The notes under the pieces: model-generated
Seen by the model: the letters and a program-made list of their open reading frames with translations, nothing else
What the model was told of the DNA's origin: nothing
Databases searched by the model: none
Made by a program: the position numbers and the translations under genes
In this document: piece by piece, positions 27,303 to 36,258 of the stretch
How the letters are laid out: each line of letters begins with the position of its first letter
Numbering within the stretch: position 1 is the stretch's first letter
From: JAWXCM01 sp034408745
GTDB lineage: Bacteria > Acidobacteriota > Terriglobia > Bryobacterales > Bryobacteraceae
Assembly (NCBI GenBank): GCA_034408745.1
Contig: JAWXCM010000054.1
Location: 1-64,000, forward strand
Direction of reading: 5' to 3'
DNA length: 64,000 bases

Positions 27303-30300
27303 TTAAGGCACGGTGGTCGAGATGAAGCGAACCGTGACCGTAGTGGTCGCCTGCTGGCCCAGCGCGTTGCGGACCGTCAGGTTGAACACATAGTCGCCGA
27401 ACTGACCGCTGAACTGTACGCGGGTGATGGGCTGGCCCTGATCGAGGACCGTTGCGCCAGTACCCACGGGGCTCCAGATGTAGGTGAGAGCGCCGCCGGC
27501 AGGGTTGGTCGACCCCGTGGCATCGAGCGTGGTCTCACGGCGAATCGTCTGAATCGTCGCGGGACCAGTGATGACAGCGGTCGGCGGAGCCGGAGCCGGG
27601 GTCACGTTGACCGAAACCGTACAGGTGGCCGTGCGATTTTCGGTTCCTGTGGCGGTCAGGGTGTACGAGGTAGTCGCGGTAGGTGCGACGGTGATGGGCC
27701 CGTTGAGGCCAGCACCGGCGACGGCCGGCGAGAACGTAACGCGGGTGGCGTTCGTCGTGAAGTAGTTGATGACGACGTTACCGCCAGCGGTGGTGCTGGT
27801 GGTCGGGGTCGCCTGGCAACCGCCGATGACGGGAGCCGGGGTAGGCTGTACCGGCGGCGTGGTGGTGTCCGGGTTGACGGTGATGGGCGCGTTAGCCTGG
27901 ACCACGCCACCGCGATTACGAGCCGTAATCACGTAGGTAACCGAGGTGTTCGGCGAGACGGCGCGAGAGCCGCTGGCCGGAACTTCGCCAAGACCGGTGA
28001 TGTCAACCGTATCGGCGTTCTCTACGTTCCAGGTCAGAGTCGAGGACTGGCCCACGGTGATGGTGGTGGGGTTGGCCGCGAAGCTGATGATACGGGGCGG
28101 CTGTACCACCGGGGTGCCTGGATTGACGGTGACGGTCGCGGTGCAGCTAACCGGGCCACGCGCGTTGGTGGCCGTCAGGGTATAGGTAGTGGTGGCAGCC
28201 GGCGTTACCGTGCGGGAGCCCGCGCGGTCGACCGCACCGATACCGTTGCTGATGTTGACGCTGTCGGCGTTCGCAGTCGACCAGCTCACGGTGGAAGCCT
28301 CACCGGCGGTGATAGTGGCCGGGCTTGCGGTACAGGCAAGGAACTGAGCCAGGGGCTGTTCTTCCACGATCACGCGGGCGATGGCCGTAACCTCGCCGCG
28401 GGCGTTACGGGCGGTCAGAGTGTAGGTGGTGCTCTGAGTCGGGCTGACGGCGCGCTGGCCGTTGGCCGGAACCGTTCCGATACCGTTGGAGATGGTGACG
28501 CTGTCGGCGCCGATCACCTGCCAGTCGAGCATGGACTGCTCGCCCGAGCGGATATTGGTCGGAACCGCCTGGAAGCGGACGATCTGGACCGGAGCGACCT
28601 GCTGCGGAGCCGCCGTGGTGACGGTTACGCTGTCGACGCTCTGGAGATTCTGCGGGTCCTTGACGACGAGGCGGAAGCCATAGCTCTGGCCCTCAGCCGC
28701 GGTGAAGGTGGCGCGGGCCGTGTTCATGCCGGAGATCGACACGGACGGGCCGGAGACCTGCGACCACTGGTAGGTGAGCGCATCGCCTTCCGGATCGAAC
28801 GAACCGGAACCGTCGAGAGTGATATTGCCAGCCTGCACACCGATCTGATCGGCGCCGGCGTTGGCAACTGGCGCGTCGTTGCCGGTGCGGACCGTACGGG
28901 TCAGCAACTCATAGCGAACGCGGGGAACATCCATCGGAACGGCATGGCGGATCCCGTTGTAGCCTTCGAGGTAATCCTTCGGGCGCATGAAGTTACCGAA
29001 CTGGAAGCCGGCAACCACGCGGCCGTTGTTGTCGCGGGTCAGCATCGTTTCGTTGAAGCCGCCCTCGAGGGTGAACGCGAAGCGGTCGCTGAGCGGGAAG
29101 ATGAAGCGAGCGGTACCGCCAGCCTTGCCATTGCTGTTCATGGCGCTCTTCAGGTAACCGATGTTGCCTTCGAAGTAGTTGTTGTTCCACATACCCAGGG
29201 TGGTCTGGGCTCCAACCTGATCGACGACCTTGATGTAGTACTGAGTGAACACGTTGCGCGCCAGCGAATTCTGAGCGATCACCGCGTCATTCATGAACGC
29301 CTTGGATCCGAAGATACCGACCTTGCCGCGGCTGAACAGGTAATCGAGCATAAAGGACGCCTGGCCGAGAGTGCCGTTGCCGTTGAGGGCGCCGGTGTTG
29401 ATCTCAGAAACAGGACGGTCCGTGAACAGGCTGCGGCCCGGAGTACGGCCGGAGAAGTTCACGTTCTTCATGCTGGCGAAGATACCAGCCTGAGCGCGGC
29501 TGTGGAAGCGGTTTACGAGACCGATATCGGCCTGGCCTTCCTGACGGTCTTTGAAGTACATGTACTCGCCCTGCATCTGGACGGCGAACTGTTCTTTGAA
29601 CGGCAGGAACAGGCGGCCGCGGCCACTGAAGGTGAGTTCGCCATTCTGATCGGCGCCTGCATTGATGCCGACGATGGAGAAGCGCGGCATGCGAGCCTTT
29701 TCGATTTGCTCCGCGGTGCGCGTGTCGACAATCTGTGAGGTTTCTGCGGCGGTGAGCGGCTTCGGCTGCGCCTTCACGTATTGGTCGAGCGCGTCGTGAG
29801 CCTTGCGGAGATCACCCAGTTCCTTGCGGAGCTGGTCGTTGTCGCCGGTGATCTTCTTCAGCATGTCGGCGATCTGGTCAAGCTTGTCGAGCCGGCGCAG
29901 AATCTCGTCGCAGCATTTCTGCTGTGCCGCCATGAGGTCTTTGAGCATCTTCAGGGTGTCGCTAATTCCACCCTCGCCGATTACCCGACCCTGCTCATCG
30001 GTAACGGTCATGAAGACGCGGCGGTTCATGAACCGAGCTTCTTTGGAGCGGTCATTAATCTTCGGCTGTGTTTCGCCGAAAGACGTTGCCGTGAGCTGGC
30101 TGGCGTTTGCGCCGTACTTAATGAGAAACTCGCGAACGGCGTCTGCACGCCGCTGGCCCAGCCGCTGGTTATAAGCGTTGGACCCAATCACATCGGCGTG
30201 GCCTTCCAGCTTAACCTTGTATCCCGGATTCTGTTTGAGCAGATCCGCAAGGCGCAGCAGGCTAGGATAGCCATCTGTGAGTATTGGCGAGTTGAACTCG

Positions 30301-30416
30301 TAGTTGATCTCTTCCCAATCTTCTTTCGAAGCTGTAGTACTCAGCCCCTGTGCGAACAGGCAGGTGCTGAAAAGAGAGAAGAGAACGAGTAACATCGCGT
30401 ACCGCTGGTACTTCAT
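27303..30416 (-). CDS. OmpA-domain / beta-barrel / Ig-like repeat surface protein (1037 residues)
   Basis: Start at ATG 30416, preceded by GGGGGAGTT. After a signal peptide (1-23) comes an OmpA peptidoglycan-binding domain at 45-140 (LEGHADVIGSNAYNQRLGQR, NRRVF). Then come a coiled-coil stretch at 155-215, a region of barrel-like strands at 245-480, a PKD-like domain at 515-602, four related Ig-like units at about 610-940 (each with ITAGEASTVSWS, then ADSVNISNGIG, then TTYTLTATNARG) and a last PKD-like domain at 945-1037. OmpA domains are normally at the C-terminus; here it leads. Probable role: an anchored outer-membrane protein displaying Ig-like repeats outside, possibly for adhesion. Confidence 0.85.
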   Translation of the reverse strand: MKYQRYAMLLVLFSLFSTCLFAQGLSTTASKEDWEEINYEFNSPILTDGYPSLLRLADLLKQNPGYKVKLEGHADVIGSNAYNQRLGQRRADAVREFLIKYGANASQLTATSFGETQPKINDRSKEARFMNRRVFMTVTDEQGRVIGEGGISDTLKMLKDLMAAQQKCCDEILRRLDKLDQIADMLKKITGDNDQLRKELGDLRKAHDALDQYVKAQPKPLTAAETSQIVDTRTAEQIEKARMPRFSIVGINAGADQNGELTFSGRGRLFLPFKEQFAVQMQGEYMYFKDRQEGQADIGLVNRFHSRAQAGIFASMKNVNFSGRTPGRSLFTDRPVSEINTGALNGNGTLGQASFMLDYLFSRGKVGIFGSKAFMNDAVIAQNSLARNVFTQYYIKVVDQVGAQTTLGMWNNNYFEGNIGYLKSAMNSNGKAGGTARFIFPLSDRFAFTLEGGFNETMLTRDNNGRVVAGFQFGNFMRPKDYLEGYNGIRHAVPMDVPRVRYELLTRTVRTGNDAPVANAGADQIGVQAGNITLDGSGSFDPEGDALTYQWSQVSGPSVSISGMNTARATFTAAEGQSYGFRLVVKDPQNLQSVDSVTVTTAAPQQVAPVQIVRFQAVPTNIRSGEQSMLDWQVIGADSVTISNGIGTVPANGQRAVSPTQSTTYTLTARNARGEVTAIARVIVEEQPLAQFLACTASPATITAGEASTVSWSTANADSVNISNGIGAVDRAGSRTVTPAATTTYTLTATNARGPVSCTATVTVNPGTPVVQPPRIISFAANPTTITVGQSSTLTWNVENADTVDITGLGEVPASGSRAVSPNTSVTYVITARNRGGVVQANAPITVNPDTTTPPVQPTPAPVIGGCQATPTTSTTAGGNVVINYFTTNATRVTFSPAVAGAGLNGPITVAPTATTSYTLTATGTENRTATCTVSVNVTPAPAPPTAVITGPATIQTIRRETTLDATGSTNPAGGALTYIWSPVGTGATVLDQGQPITRVQFSGQFGDYVFNLTVRNALGQQATTTVTVRFISTTVP

Positions 30417-30682
30417 TGAAACTCCCCCTCTGATCTTGTTCTTGTTGTCCGTATGTCGGACCCGTGAAGCATTTTGTGTGGACCGACCTTCTCGAATCAT
30501 ACACTAAATCGTTCATAAGACGCAGTTTTGGGCACATGGTTTCGAACTGTATGCTTTGTTTCTCAAGTTACTGCCGGAAAGCTGGGTTTTCCCGTTTTGC
30601 GGCAGTCGAATGTCTGACTTACAGCAGTACTACTGCTAACGTTTGTCACCAGTACTGTGCCTTACCCTTTCGTCGCCCGTGT

Positions 30683-30688
30683 TACACT
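30683..30688 (+). promoter_or_regulatory. Candidate -10 box of rnpB
   Basis: TACACT ends 6 bases before the first base of the RNase P RNA P1 helix, the right place for a -10 element. A CTTACC about 16 bases upstream is only a weak -35 match. Confidence 0.45.
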
Positions 30689-30694
30689 TACAAC

Positions 30695-31056
30695 GCTGTC
30701 AGGAAGGTGGCCGCCCGCTTCGGTGGGAGGAAAGTCCGGTCTCCACAGGGCAGCATGCCGGCTAACGGCCGGGGGGAATCGGCTTTAACCGATTTTTACG
30801 GAAAGTGCCACAGAAAATATACCGCCTGCTGCAAGGCAGGTAAGGGTGAAAAGGTGCGGTAAGAGCGCACCGCGGCCGGAGTAATTCGGCTGGCAGGGCA
30901 AACCCCATGCGGAGCAAGACCAAATAGGGGAGGAGGGACGGCCCGTTCCTTTGAACTCCCGGGTAGGTCGCTAAAAACCGTCAGTAATGGTGGTTGTAGA
31001 TGAATGGTCACCAGCCGCTTCGGCGGTGTACAGAAACCGGCTTATTCCCTGACAGC
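30695..31056 (+). ncRNA. rnpB: RNase P RNA, bacterial class A
   Basis: The conserved core is all present in order: GGAGGAAAGTCCGG with CTCCACAGGGC, then GTGCCACAGAAA, GGGTGAAAAGGTGCGGTAAG with GAGCGCACCGC, GGCAAACCCC with GGAGCAAGACCAAATAGG, then GGTAGGTCGC, GATGAATGGTCACC and TACAGAAACCGGCTTA. The ends are set by the P1 helix, GCTGTCAGG at 30695-30703 pairing with CCTGACAGC at 31048-31056. It is the catalytic RNA that trims the 5' leader from pre-tRNA. Confidence 0.96.
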
Positions 31057-31067
31057 AACAGATCTTC

Positions 31068-31095
31068 TACGGTGACAGCTTACGTTGTCACCGTA
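31068..31095. terminator. Long perfect hairpin after rnpB
   Basis: TACGGTGACA pairs perfectly with TGTCACCGTA around GCTTACGT. It lies between the end of rnpB and the stop of the convergent receiver-like gene. There is no T-run on either side, so it may be a factor-assisted terminator or a protein-binding dyad. Confidence 0.45.
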
Positions 31096-31106
31096 ACTGA
31101 CTGTGA

Positions 31107-31574
31107 TTATGCGAATGCCGGGGTCTGTTTCTTCCCGGAGGCGATTGTCCTTCGGACCGCGCCGAACCAGCAACGCCATGCCATCCCGACCACGCGGGTG
31201 ACTTCGGACCGGTCAAACGGTTTCAGCAACAGATCGTAACCACCCAAATTCAAAACTTCCGCCCACAAACGATCATCGGCGTGACGCGAAACTACTAACA
31301 CCAGTGGCGCCTGCGACTGAGTCTCGGCTGTACGAAGAATATCTTTCCAGGTGCCGTCGGGCAAGATGCTCTCAGTAACTACAACTGAGTACCTGTCCAA
31401 TGGGATGTGACATGTGGCTTCCTGTACCGACCCACAGTGAATAATTAGCCAGTCACGGTGGTGAAGGATGTTACGCAGGCTGGCAAGGTCATCCGCGTGC
31501 GGACTGACCAGGAGGATGGAAATTTTTTCCGACGCTGCAACAGAAGCCGGTATAAAATTCATGGTCGACGACAT
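31107..31574 (-). CDS. Degenerate receiver-domain protein (pseudo-receiver)
   Basis: 155 residues from ATG 31574; a second ATG 4 codons on is equally possible. The fold is a single CheY-like receiver: ISILLVSPHADDLASLR, a middle VVVTESILPDGTWKDIL, VLVVSRHADD and the conserved Lys in DLLLKPFDRSEV. The usual phosphoacceptor Asp is replaced by Glu (TESILPDG) and the first-strand acidic pair is not in its normal form. Such Glu variants can mimic the phosphorylated state or work without phosphorylation. No output domain is attached, so it presumably acts by protein contact. Confidence 0.78.
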   Translation of the reverse strand: MSSTMNFIPASVAASEKISILLVSPHADDLASLRNILHHRDWLIIHCGSVQEATCHIPLDRYSVVVTESILPDGTWKDILRTAETQSQAPLVLVVSRHADDRLWAEVLNLGGYDLLLKPFDRSEVTRVVGMAWRCWFGAVRRTIASGKKQTPAFA

Positions 31575-31772
31575 AGTGAAGAGCACCCTTTTGCCAAAAC
31601 TGCTGACCTGCCTGAGCCACAACCGGTAACATCCCCGATTAACAAATCTTCAGCAAACGCAAGACCGTCGGGTATAGAGTCATAACCAATGCGGAACCGT
31701 GTCGCATGTAGCGGTGAGATGAGGTAACGGAATTCCGCTCTCACGGCCCGTGCCGAAGGATAATGGTGGAAC

Positions 31773-33044
31773 ATGCAGACCAGCAAGAGCGAGGCACTGT
31801 TTGCCCGGGCCCAGAAGGTTACTCCTGGTGGCGTCAATTCCCCGGTACGGGCGTTTCGGGGTGTTGGTGGCACTCCACGATTCATCGACCATGGCGAGGG
31901 GGCGCGGCTGTTCGATGTGGACGGAAATTCCTACATTGATTACATCTGTTCGTGGGGACCTCTGCTGCTGGGACATCGGCCTCCTGCCGTGATCGAGGCG
32001 CTGCGGCAGGTGCTCGAGATCGGCACCAGCTTCGGAGCGCCGACGGAGCGCGAGACAGTCCTGGCCGAGATGATCCGGGAAGCCGTGCCAACGATGGAGA
32101 TGGTCCGGCTGGTGAACTCCGGCACCGAGGCTACAATGTCGGCGCTGCGCGTGGCTCGCGGCTTTACGGGGCGCGATTTGACCGTGAAATTTGAGGGCTG
32201 CTATCACGGTCACGTGGATTCGCTGCTGGTGAAGGCGGGTTCGGGCATGGCGACGCTGGCGATCTCCGACACTGTTGGTGTGCCGGAGCCGTTCGCAGCC
32301 ACCACTATTGTGCTCCCGTTCAACGACCTGGAGGCGGTAAGGGCGACATTTCGCGAGCGCGGGGACAAGATCGCGGCGATTATCGTCGAGCCGGTTGTCG
32401 GCAACATGGGCTGTGTGCCGCCAGCGCCGGGATTCCTCAAGGGGCTGCTGGAAGTGACCGATCAGTATGGTGCGCTGCTGATTTTCGACGAAGTGATGAC
32501 AGGGTTCCGGCTGGGCTGGGGCGGAGCGCAGGGGCGATTCGGTGTGAAGCCGCATATGACAACGCTGGGCAAAGTGATCGGCGGCGGGCTTCCGATCGCC
32601 GCGTATGGCGGGCGCGCCGACATTATGGCGAAGGTGGCGCCGGCGGGCCCGATTTACCAGGCCGGTACTCTGTCCGGTAACCCGCTGGCGGTAAGTGCGG
32701 GTTTGGCGATGTTACGTTTCCTCAAAGCAAACCCGTCCGTCTACACGCAAATTGAGGAGCGGACGGCACAGTTGTGCGCGAACCCGCCGGCGGGTGTGAC
32801 GGTGAACCGGGTGGGGTCGATGTTCACGTTCTTTCTCACCGATTCGCCGGTCACGGACTGGGAAACGGCGAAGAAAGCGGATACGAAGAAGTTTGGCCGG
32901 TTCTTCCACTTCATGCTGGAGCATGGCGTGTATCTGGCGCCTTCCCAGTTTGAAGCTGGGTTCGTTTCGTATGCGCACAGCGAAGCGGACATTGCCGCGA
33001 CGGTGGATGCGGCCCGGGCGTTTTTCGCGCAGGATGATTACTGA
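31773..33044 (+). CDS. hemL: Glutamate-1-semialdehyde 2,1-aminomutase
   Basis: 423 residues aligning end to end with HemL: an early VTPGGVNSPVRAFRGVGG, EMVRLVNSGTEATMSALRVA, FEGCYHGHVDSLLVKAGSG, LIFDEVMTGFRLGWGGAQG and the PLP lysine in TLGKVIGGGLPIAAYGG. It makes 5-aminolevulinate from glutamate-1-semialdehyde in the C5 heme route. It is monocistronic, followed by two tandem hairpins. With hemD in the nitrate operon it shows tetrapyrrole synthesis by the glutamate path. Confidence 0.96.
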   Translation: MQTSKSEALFARAQKVTPGGVNSPVRAFRGVGGTPRFIDHGEGARLFDVDGNSYIDYICSWGPLLLGHRPPAVIEALRQVLEIGTSFGAPTERETVLAEMIREAVPTMEMVRLVNSGTEATMSALRVARGFTGRDLTVKFEGCYHGHVDSLLVKAGSGMATLAISDTVGVPEPFAATTIVLPFNDLEAVRATFRERGDKIAAIIVEPVVGNMGCVPPAPGFLKGLLEVTDQYGALLIFDEVMTGFRLGWGGAQGRFGVKPHMTTLGKVIGGGLPIAAYGGRADIMAKVAPAGPIYQAGTLSGNPLAVSAGLAMLRFLKANPSVYTQIEERTAQLCANPPAGVTVNRVGSMFTFFLTDSPVTDWETAKKADTKKFGRFFHFMLEHGVYLAPSQFEAGFVSYAHSEADIAATVDAARAFFAQDDY

Positions 33045-33055
33045 CGTTTGAGCCT

Positions 33056-33093
33056 GGCGGGTCTGGGGACCCGCCGCAGGCCTGGGGGCCTGC
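33056..33093. repeat. Two adjoining perfect hairpins with identical TGGG loops
   Basis: The first hairpin has GGCGGGTC paired with GACCCGCC around TGGG (33056-33075). The second follows with no gap, GCAGGCC paired with GGCCTGC around TGGG (33076-33093). They lie between the convergent stops of hemL and a membrane-protein gene. There is no T-run, so they look like a REP/BIME-type intergenic element rather than an intrinsic terminator. No second copy was noticed in the window. Confidence 0.6.
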
Positions 33094-33127
33094 CCCCCCA
33101 ATGTCAAGTTTTATCTGGGGCGGGAGA

Positions 33128-33607
33128 CTAGCCGTGAGGCTGGTTCCACCGGAGAAACTGCCAGGCGGAGAAGACGAGCACAGATCCGAAGAACAGCAAG
33201 CTGGCTGCTATGACGGTACGGCGGCGGGTGGGGGTGAGCTCCCTCGCCTGCACGTTGATCGAGTTGGAGGTTTGCACGCTGAGGCGCACCTTTGTGGCGA
33301 AGCGGCCCTCAATTCGGTTGTCGACGAGAAGGACGTAGTCCCCGGCTTCGGGCACCACAAGCCGGATCCGTCCGTCGTTTTGGAAGCCGCTGCTGAAAAT
33401 CGGGCGGAAGGAGCGGCCGCGCTGGAGACGTTCGGCCTCAGACCGTGCCGCGATCAGGACCTGAACACGCGAACCGTGGATTACCTCGAACTGCCCTTCG
33501 ACTGTAGTGTTGTGTTGCGGAATCGGGAGGTCGACCGCTACCCAGCGCGCGGGTGGCACCTCAAGCAGGGCATTGCTCATCAGCGCGGCGAAGGCAAGCA
33601 GCAGCAT
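33128..33607 (-). CDS. Hypothetical membrane-anchored protein with a GOLD-like beta domain
   Basis: 159 residues: an N-terminal hydrophobic segment (MLLLAFAALMSNALL), an all-beta middle with a GRIRLVVPEAGDYVLLVDNR strand pair that resembles emp24/GOLD-type domains, then one membrane span near the end (TVIAASLLFFGSVLVFSAW) and a short basic tail. Its start codon overlaps the stop of the upstream ABC transporter by one base (TGATG), so translation is probably coupled. It may be an accessory of that exporter; no direct motif proves it. Confidence 0.6.
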   Translation of the reverse strand: MLLLAFAALMSNALLEVPPARWVAVDLPIPQHNTTVEGQFEVIHGSRVQVLIAARSEAERLQRGRSFRPIFSSGFQNDGRIRLVVPEAGDYVLLVDNRIEGRFATKVRLSVQTSNSINVQARELTPTRRRTVIAASLLFFGSVLVFSAWQFLRWNQPHG

Positions 33608-35439
33608 CAGCGATAGCCCGCTGCCTGGAGTTCAAACAACTCCGAGTAACGGCCTCCGCCAGCCACCAGATCTTCGTGCGACCCCTGCTCGACGATTTGC
33701 CCGGCTTCGAGAACCAGAATGCGATCGGCCATTCGCACGGTCGAGAATCGATGGGAGATCAAAACGGCCATCTTGCCGCGGGTGAGCGTTGTGAACTGCC
33801 GGAACACCTCGAACTCGGCGCGAGCGTCCAGTGAGGCTGTCGGCTCATCCAGCACCAGGACCTGCGCGTCGCGCATGTAGGCTCGGGCGAGCGCGATCTT
33901 TTGCCACTGCCCGGCTGAGAGATCGACGCCGCCATCGAACCTGCGGCCCAGCATCTGCTCGAAACCGGCGGGAAGCGCGTCGATAACTGAGCCGGCGCGA
34001 GCCTGAGCGGCAGCCTGCTGGATGCGGCCACGGTCGTCGAGCGCTTCCACGCGCCCGAGCCCAATGTTGTCCGCGGCGGTCATGTCGTAGCGCATGTAGT
34101 CCTGGAAGATCACTCCGATCTCCCGGCGCAGGTCATCGACATCATAGTCGCGGAGGTCCACACCGTCCAGCAGGATCTCCCCGGCGACGGGGTCGTAGAG
34201 CCGGGAGAGTAGCTTCACAATGGTTGTCTTGCCTGCGCCGTTTTCGCCGATCAGCGCGATTCGTTCTCCGGCTTCAATGCGGAATGACACACGGTCGAGG
34301 ACCCGCTTCTCTGAGCCTGGATAGCTAAACGAGACATTGCGGAATTCGTAGCCCGACCGAATCGGCCGTGGTGCGGGAATCGCGTCAGGCTTCGAGGCAA
34401 TGCGCGGTTGGGTGCGGAAGAAATCGAACAGGTCCTCAAGGAACATGGCCTGCTCGGCAACGTTGGAGAATGTCGAGAAGATCTGCTCCATCAGGCCACG
34501 GGAGCGGGCGAAAGCGGCGGTGAGGAAGGTCAGATCGCCGACAGAGAGCGCGCCCGTCATGGTGCGATGCAGGATGATCGCGTAAGCCGAATAGTAGCCC
34601 GCTGTGGGGAGAATGTTGAGCAGCGTCCCGGTCGCAGCCTTGCGAATGGCGAGCCGCTTGTTCTCGTCATAAAAGCGTTCAAACAGAACGCGTGCGCGCT
34701 CAGTGAGATACGGGCCGAGCCCGAAAATTTTCACCTCTTTCGCGCTGTTGTTGCTGGCGCCGAGCATCCGCAGGTAGTCGAGCTGCCTGCGCTCAGGCGT
34801 CCAGCGGAAGAGCAGGGAATAGCTCAGCATGGCGAATCGAGTTTCGCCGAGGAACACGGGTACAAGTGCCAGAGTCAGCAGGGGCAAAAACCAGGGCGAG
34901 AACCACACGATGCTGGCGGAGAGGCTGAGCAGGGTGATGAACTGCTGGCACATTCCGGCGAGCGAGGCCAGCATGCCGAGGCGGCCAGTGGTCTGCCTGC
35001 GTGCTCGCTCCATCTTGTCGTAGAAGACAGGGTCCTCAAAGGAGATCAGGTCGAGCTTCCCCGCGTGTTCCATCATTCGCAGGCTGATGACGTTGGTGAA
35101 GCGGTCCCCGAGGAGGCTGTCGAGCAGGCCGATGGCACGGCCAATGACATCAATGGATACCGCGAGTCCGGCCTCGGCGGCCAGCAACGCCCAGACCTCG
35201 GGAACGTCGCCGCCGGTATGCGAGACCAGAGCGACGACGTTATCAATGATTAGGCGCGCGATCCAGAGCATCGCCACAGGGATCAGGGAGGAGACGAGGC
35301 GCAGTGCAAGACTCGACAAGGCGAGCCACTGGCCAGTCTCGCGGACCATCAGGAGAAGCGGCGGAATGTTTCGGAGGGCGGCGATCCGGTCCCGCCACCC
35401 GGATGCGGACTCCTTCGTTGGTGCAACGGGCGGGTGCAA
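33607..35439 (-). CDS. ABC transporter, fused membrane and ATPase domains (exporter half)
   Basis: 610 residues. The N-terminal ~330 residues hold about six membrane spans of the exporter type. The ATPase domain has Walker A GENGAGKTTIVKLLS, a Q-loop in GVIFQDYMRYD, signature DLSAGQWQKIALARAYM and Walker B VLVLDEPTASLDA with the switch His in ISHRFSTV. This is a half-transporter that would work as a dimer, and the family exports lipids, peptides or drugs. The substrate cannot be read from the sequence. It leads a two-gene unit with the small membrane protein. Confidence 0.92.
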   Translation of the reverse strand: MHPPVAPTKESASGWRDRIAALRNIPPLLLMVRETGQWLALSSLALRLVSSLIPVAMLWIARLIIDNVVALVSHTGGDVPEVWALLAAEAGLAVSIDVIGRAIGLLDSLLGDRFTNVISLRMMEHAGKLDLISFEDPVFYDKMERARRQTTGRLGMLASLAGMCQQFITLLSLSASIVWFSPWFLPLLTLALVPVFLGETRFAMLSYSLLFRWTPERRQLDYLRMLGASNNSAKEVKIFGLGPYLTERARVLFERFYDENKRLAIRKAATGTLLNILPTAGYYSAYAIILHRTMTGALSVGDLTFLTAAFARSRGLMEQIFSTFSNVAEQAMFLEDLFDFFRTQPRIASKPDAIPAPRPIRSGYEFRNVSFSYPGSEKRVLDRVSFRIEAGERIALIGENGAGKTTIVKLLSRLYDPVAGEILLDGVDLRDYDVDDLRREIGVIFQDYMRYDMTAADNIGLGRVEALDDRGRIQQAAAQARAGSVIDALPAGFEQMLGRRFDGGVDLSAGQWQKIALARAYMRDAQVLVLDEPTASLDARAEFEVFRQFTTLTRGKMAVLISHRFSTVRMADRILVLEAGQIVEQGSHEDLVAGGGRYSELFELQAAGYR

Positions 35440-35511
35440 GATTCCAGTGTAGCGGCCCAGGGTGTAGCAAAACGCCGACGGTTTGGGTCATATAGTGCAG
35501 AGACCGACACA

Positions 35512-36201
35512 ATGATTCGCAAACTCATGTTCCTTGCGGCGCTCGCCGTCCTTCCGATGCTGGCCCAGACGACAGCGCGCCGAGGCTATATTGCGGCTTA
35601 TGGGGAAGCTTCCGTCTCGGTACGTCCCGATATGGCGACCGTCAATCTTGGTGTCCTGACGACGGCGCAGTCGGCCACCGATGCCGCGGCGAAGAATGCG
35701 GATCAGGCGGCCGCGGTGATCGCGGCGCTTCGAACCGTACTCGGCGCAGGTGCCGAAATTCGAACCGTCAACTACTCCGTTGGCCCGACTTATCAGTACC
35801 CGCCGGGCGGTGGACAGCCTGTGTTGACGGGCTTCCAGGTGACCAACATCGTTCAGGCGACCATTAATGACACGGCTCTGATCGGCCGCGTCATTGATGC
35901 GGGAATCACCGCGGGCGCCAACCGGATCGACGGAATCAGCTTCGGTCTCAAAGATGAGGATCCGGTGCGGGCTCAGGCGCTTCGTGCGGCGGCCCAGAAG
36001 GCTCGCCAGAAGGCTGACAGCATCGCCGGCGGGCTGGGTGTGCGGACCGGCGCGGTGATCGCGGCGGATGAGGGGTATCAGAGCTCACGCGTCGCAACCA
36101 CCACCGAGCGCGTGGGACTGGCTGCCGCCGCGACTCCGATCGAGACGGGCACCATGACCGTGAGGGCCACAGTCACCCTGCAGTTAGAAGTGGTTCAGTA
36201 A
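35512..36201 (+). CDS. SIMPL (DUF541) domain protein, exported
   Basis: 229 residues from ATG 35512 with a signal peptide (MIRKLMFLAALAVLPMLAQ). The body is a SIMPL domain: GYIAAYGEASVSVRPDMATV at the start, repeated Ala-rich helices, a TVNYSVGPTYQYPPGGG turn and VTNIVQATINDTALIGRVID. These proteins sit in the periplasm or membrane; E. coli relatives are linked to oxidative stress, but the molecular role is not known. A TATAGT about 15 bases before the start may be the -10 box. A terminator follows, embedded in the end of msrA. Confidence 0.9.
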   Translation: MIRKLMFLAALAVLPMLAQTTARRGYIAAYGEASVSVRPDMATVNLGVLTTAQSATDAAAKNADQAAAVIAALRTVLGAGAEIRTVNYSVGPTYQYPPGGGQPVLTGFQVTNIVQATINDTALIGRVIDAGITAGANRIDGISFGLKDEDPVRAQALRAAAQKARQKADSIAGGLGVRTGAVIAADEGYQSSRVATTTERVGLAAAATPIETGTMTVRATVTLQLEVVQ

Positions 36202-36220
36202 ACAGCTTTCTTCCCGAGAA

Positions 36221-36258
36221 CGGGCGGCGAATTCCGTTACTGCGCCGCCCGCCTTTTT
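36221..36258 (+). terminator. Plus-strand terminator embedded in the 3' end of msrA
   Basis: CGGGCGGCG at 36221-36229 pairs with CGCCGCCCG at 36243-36251, followed by CCTTTTTG. It would end the SIMPL transcript. Its right arm also encodes the last Arg-Arg-Ala-Ala-Gln residues of the convergent msrA. Confidence 0.8.

Noticed and set aside
27246..29738. 830-codon open frame on the plus strand
   Set aside because: It lies antisense to the OmpA/Ig-like gene, has biased low-complexity composition (Arg, Gly, Asp, Val) and no recognisable domain; it is a by-product of the GC-rich coding strand.
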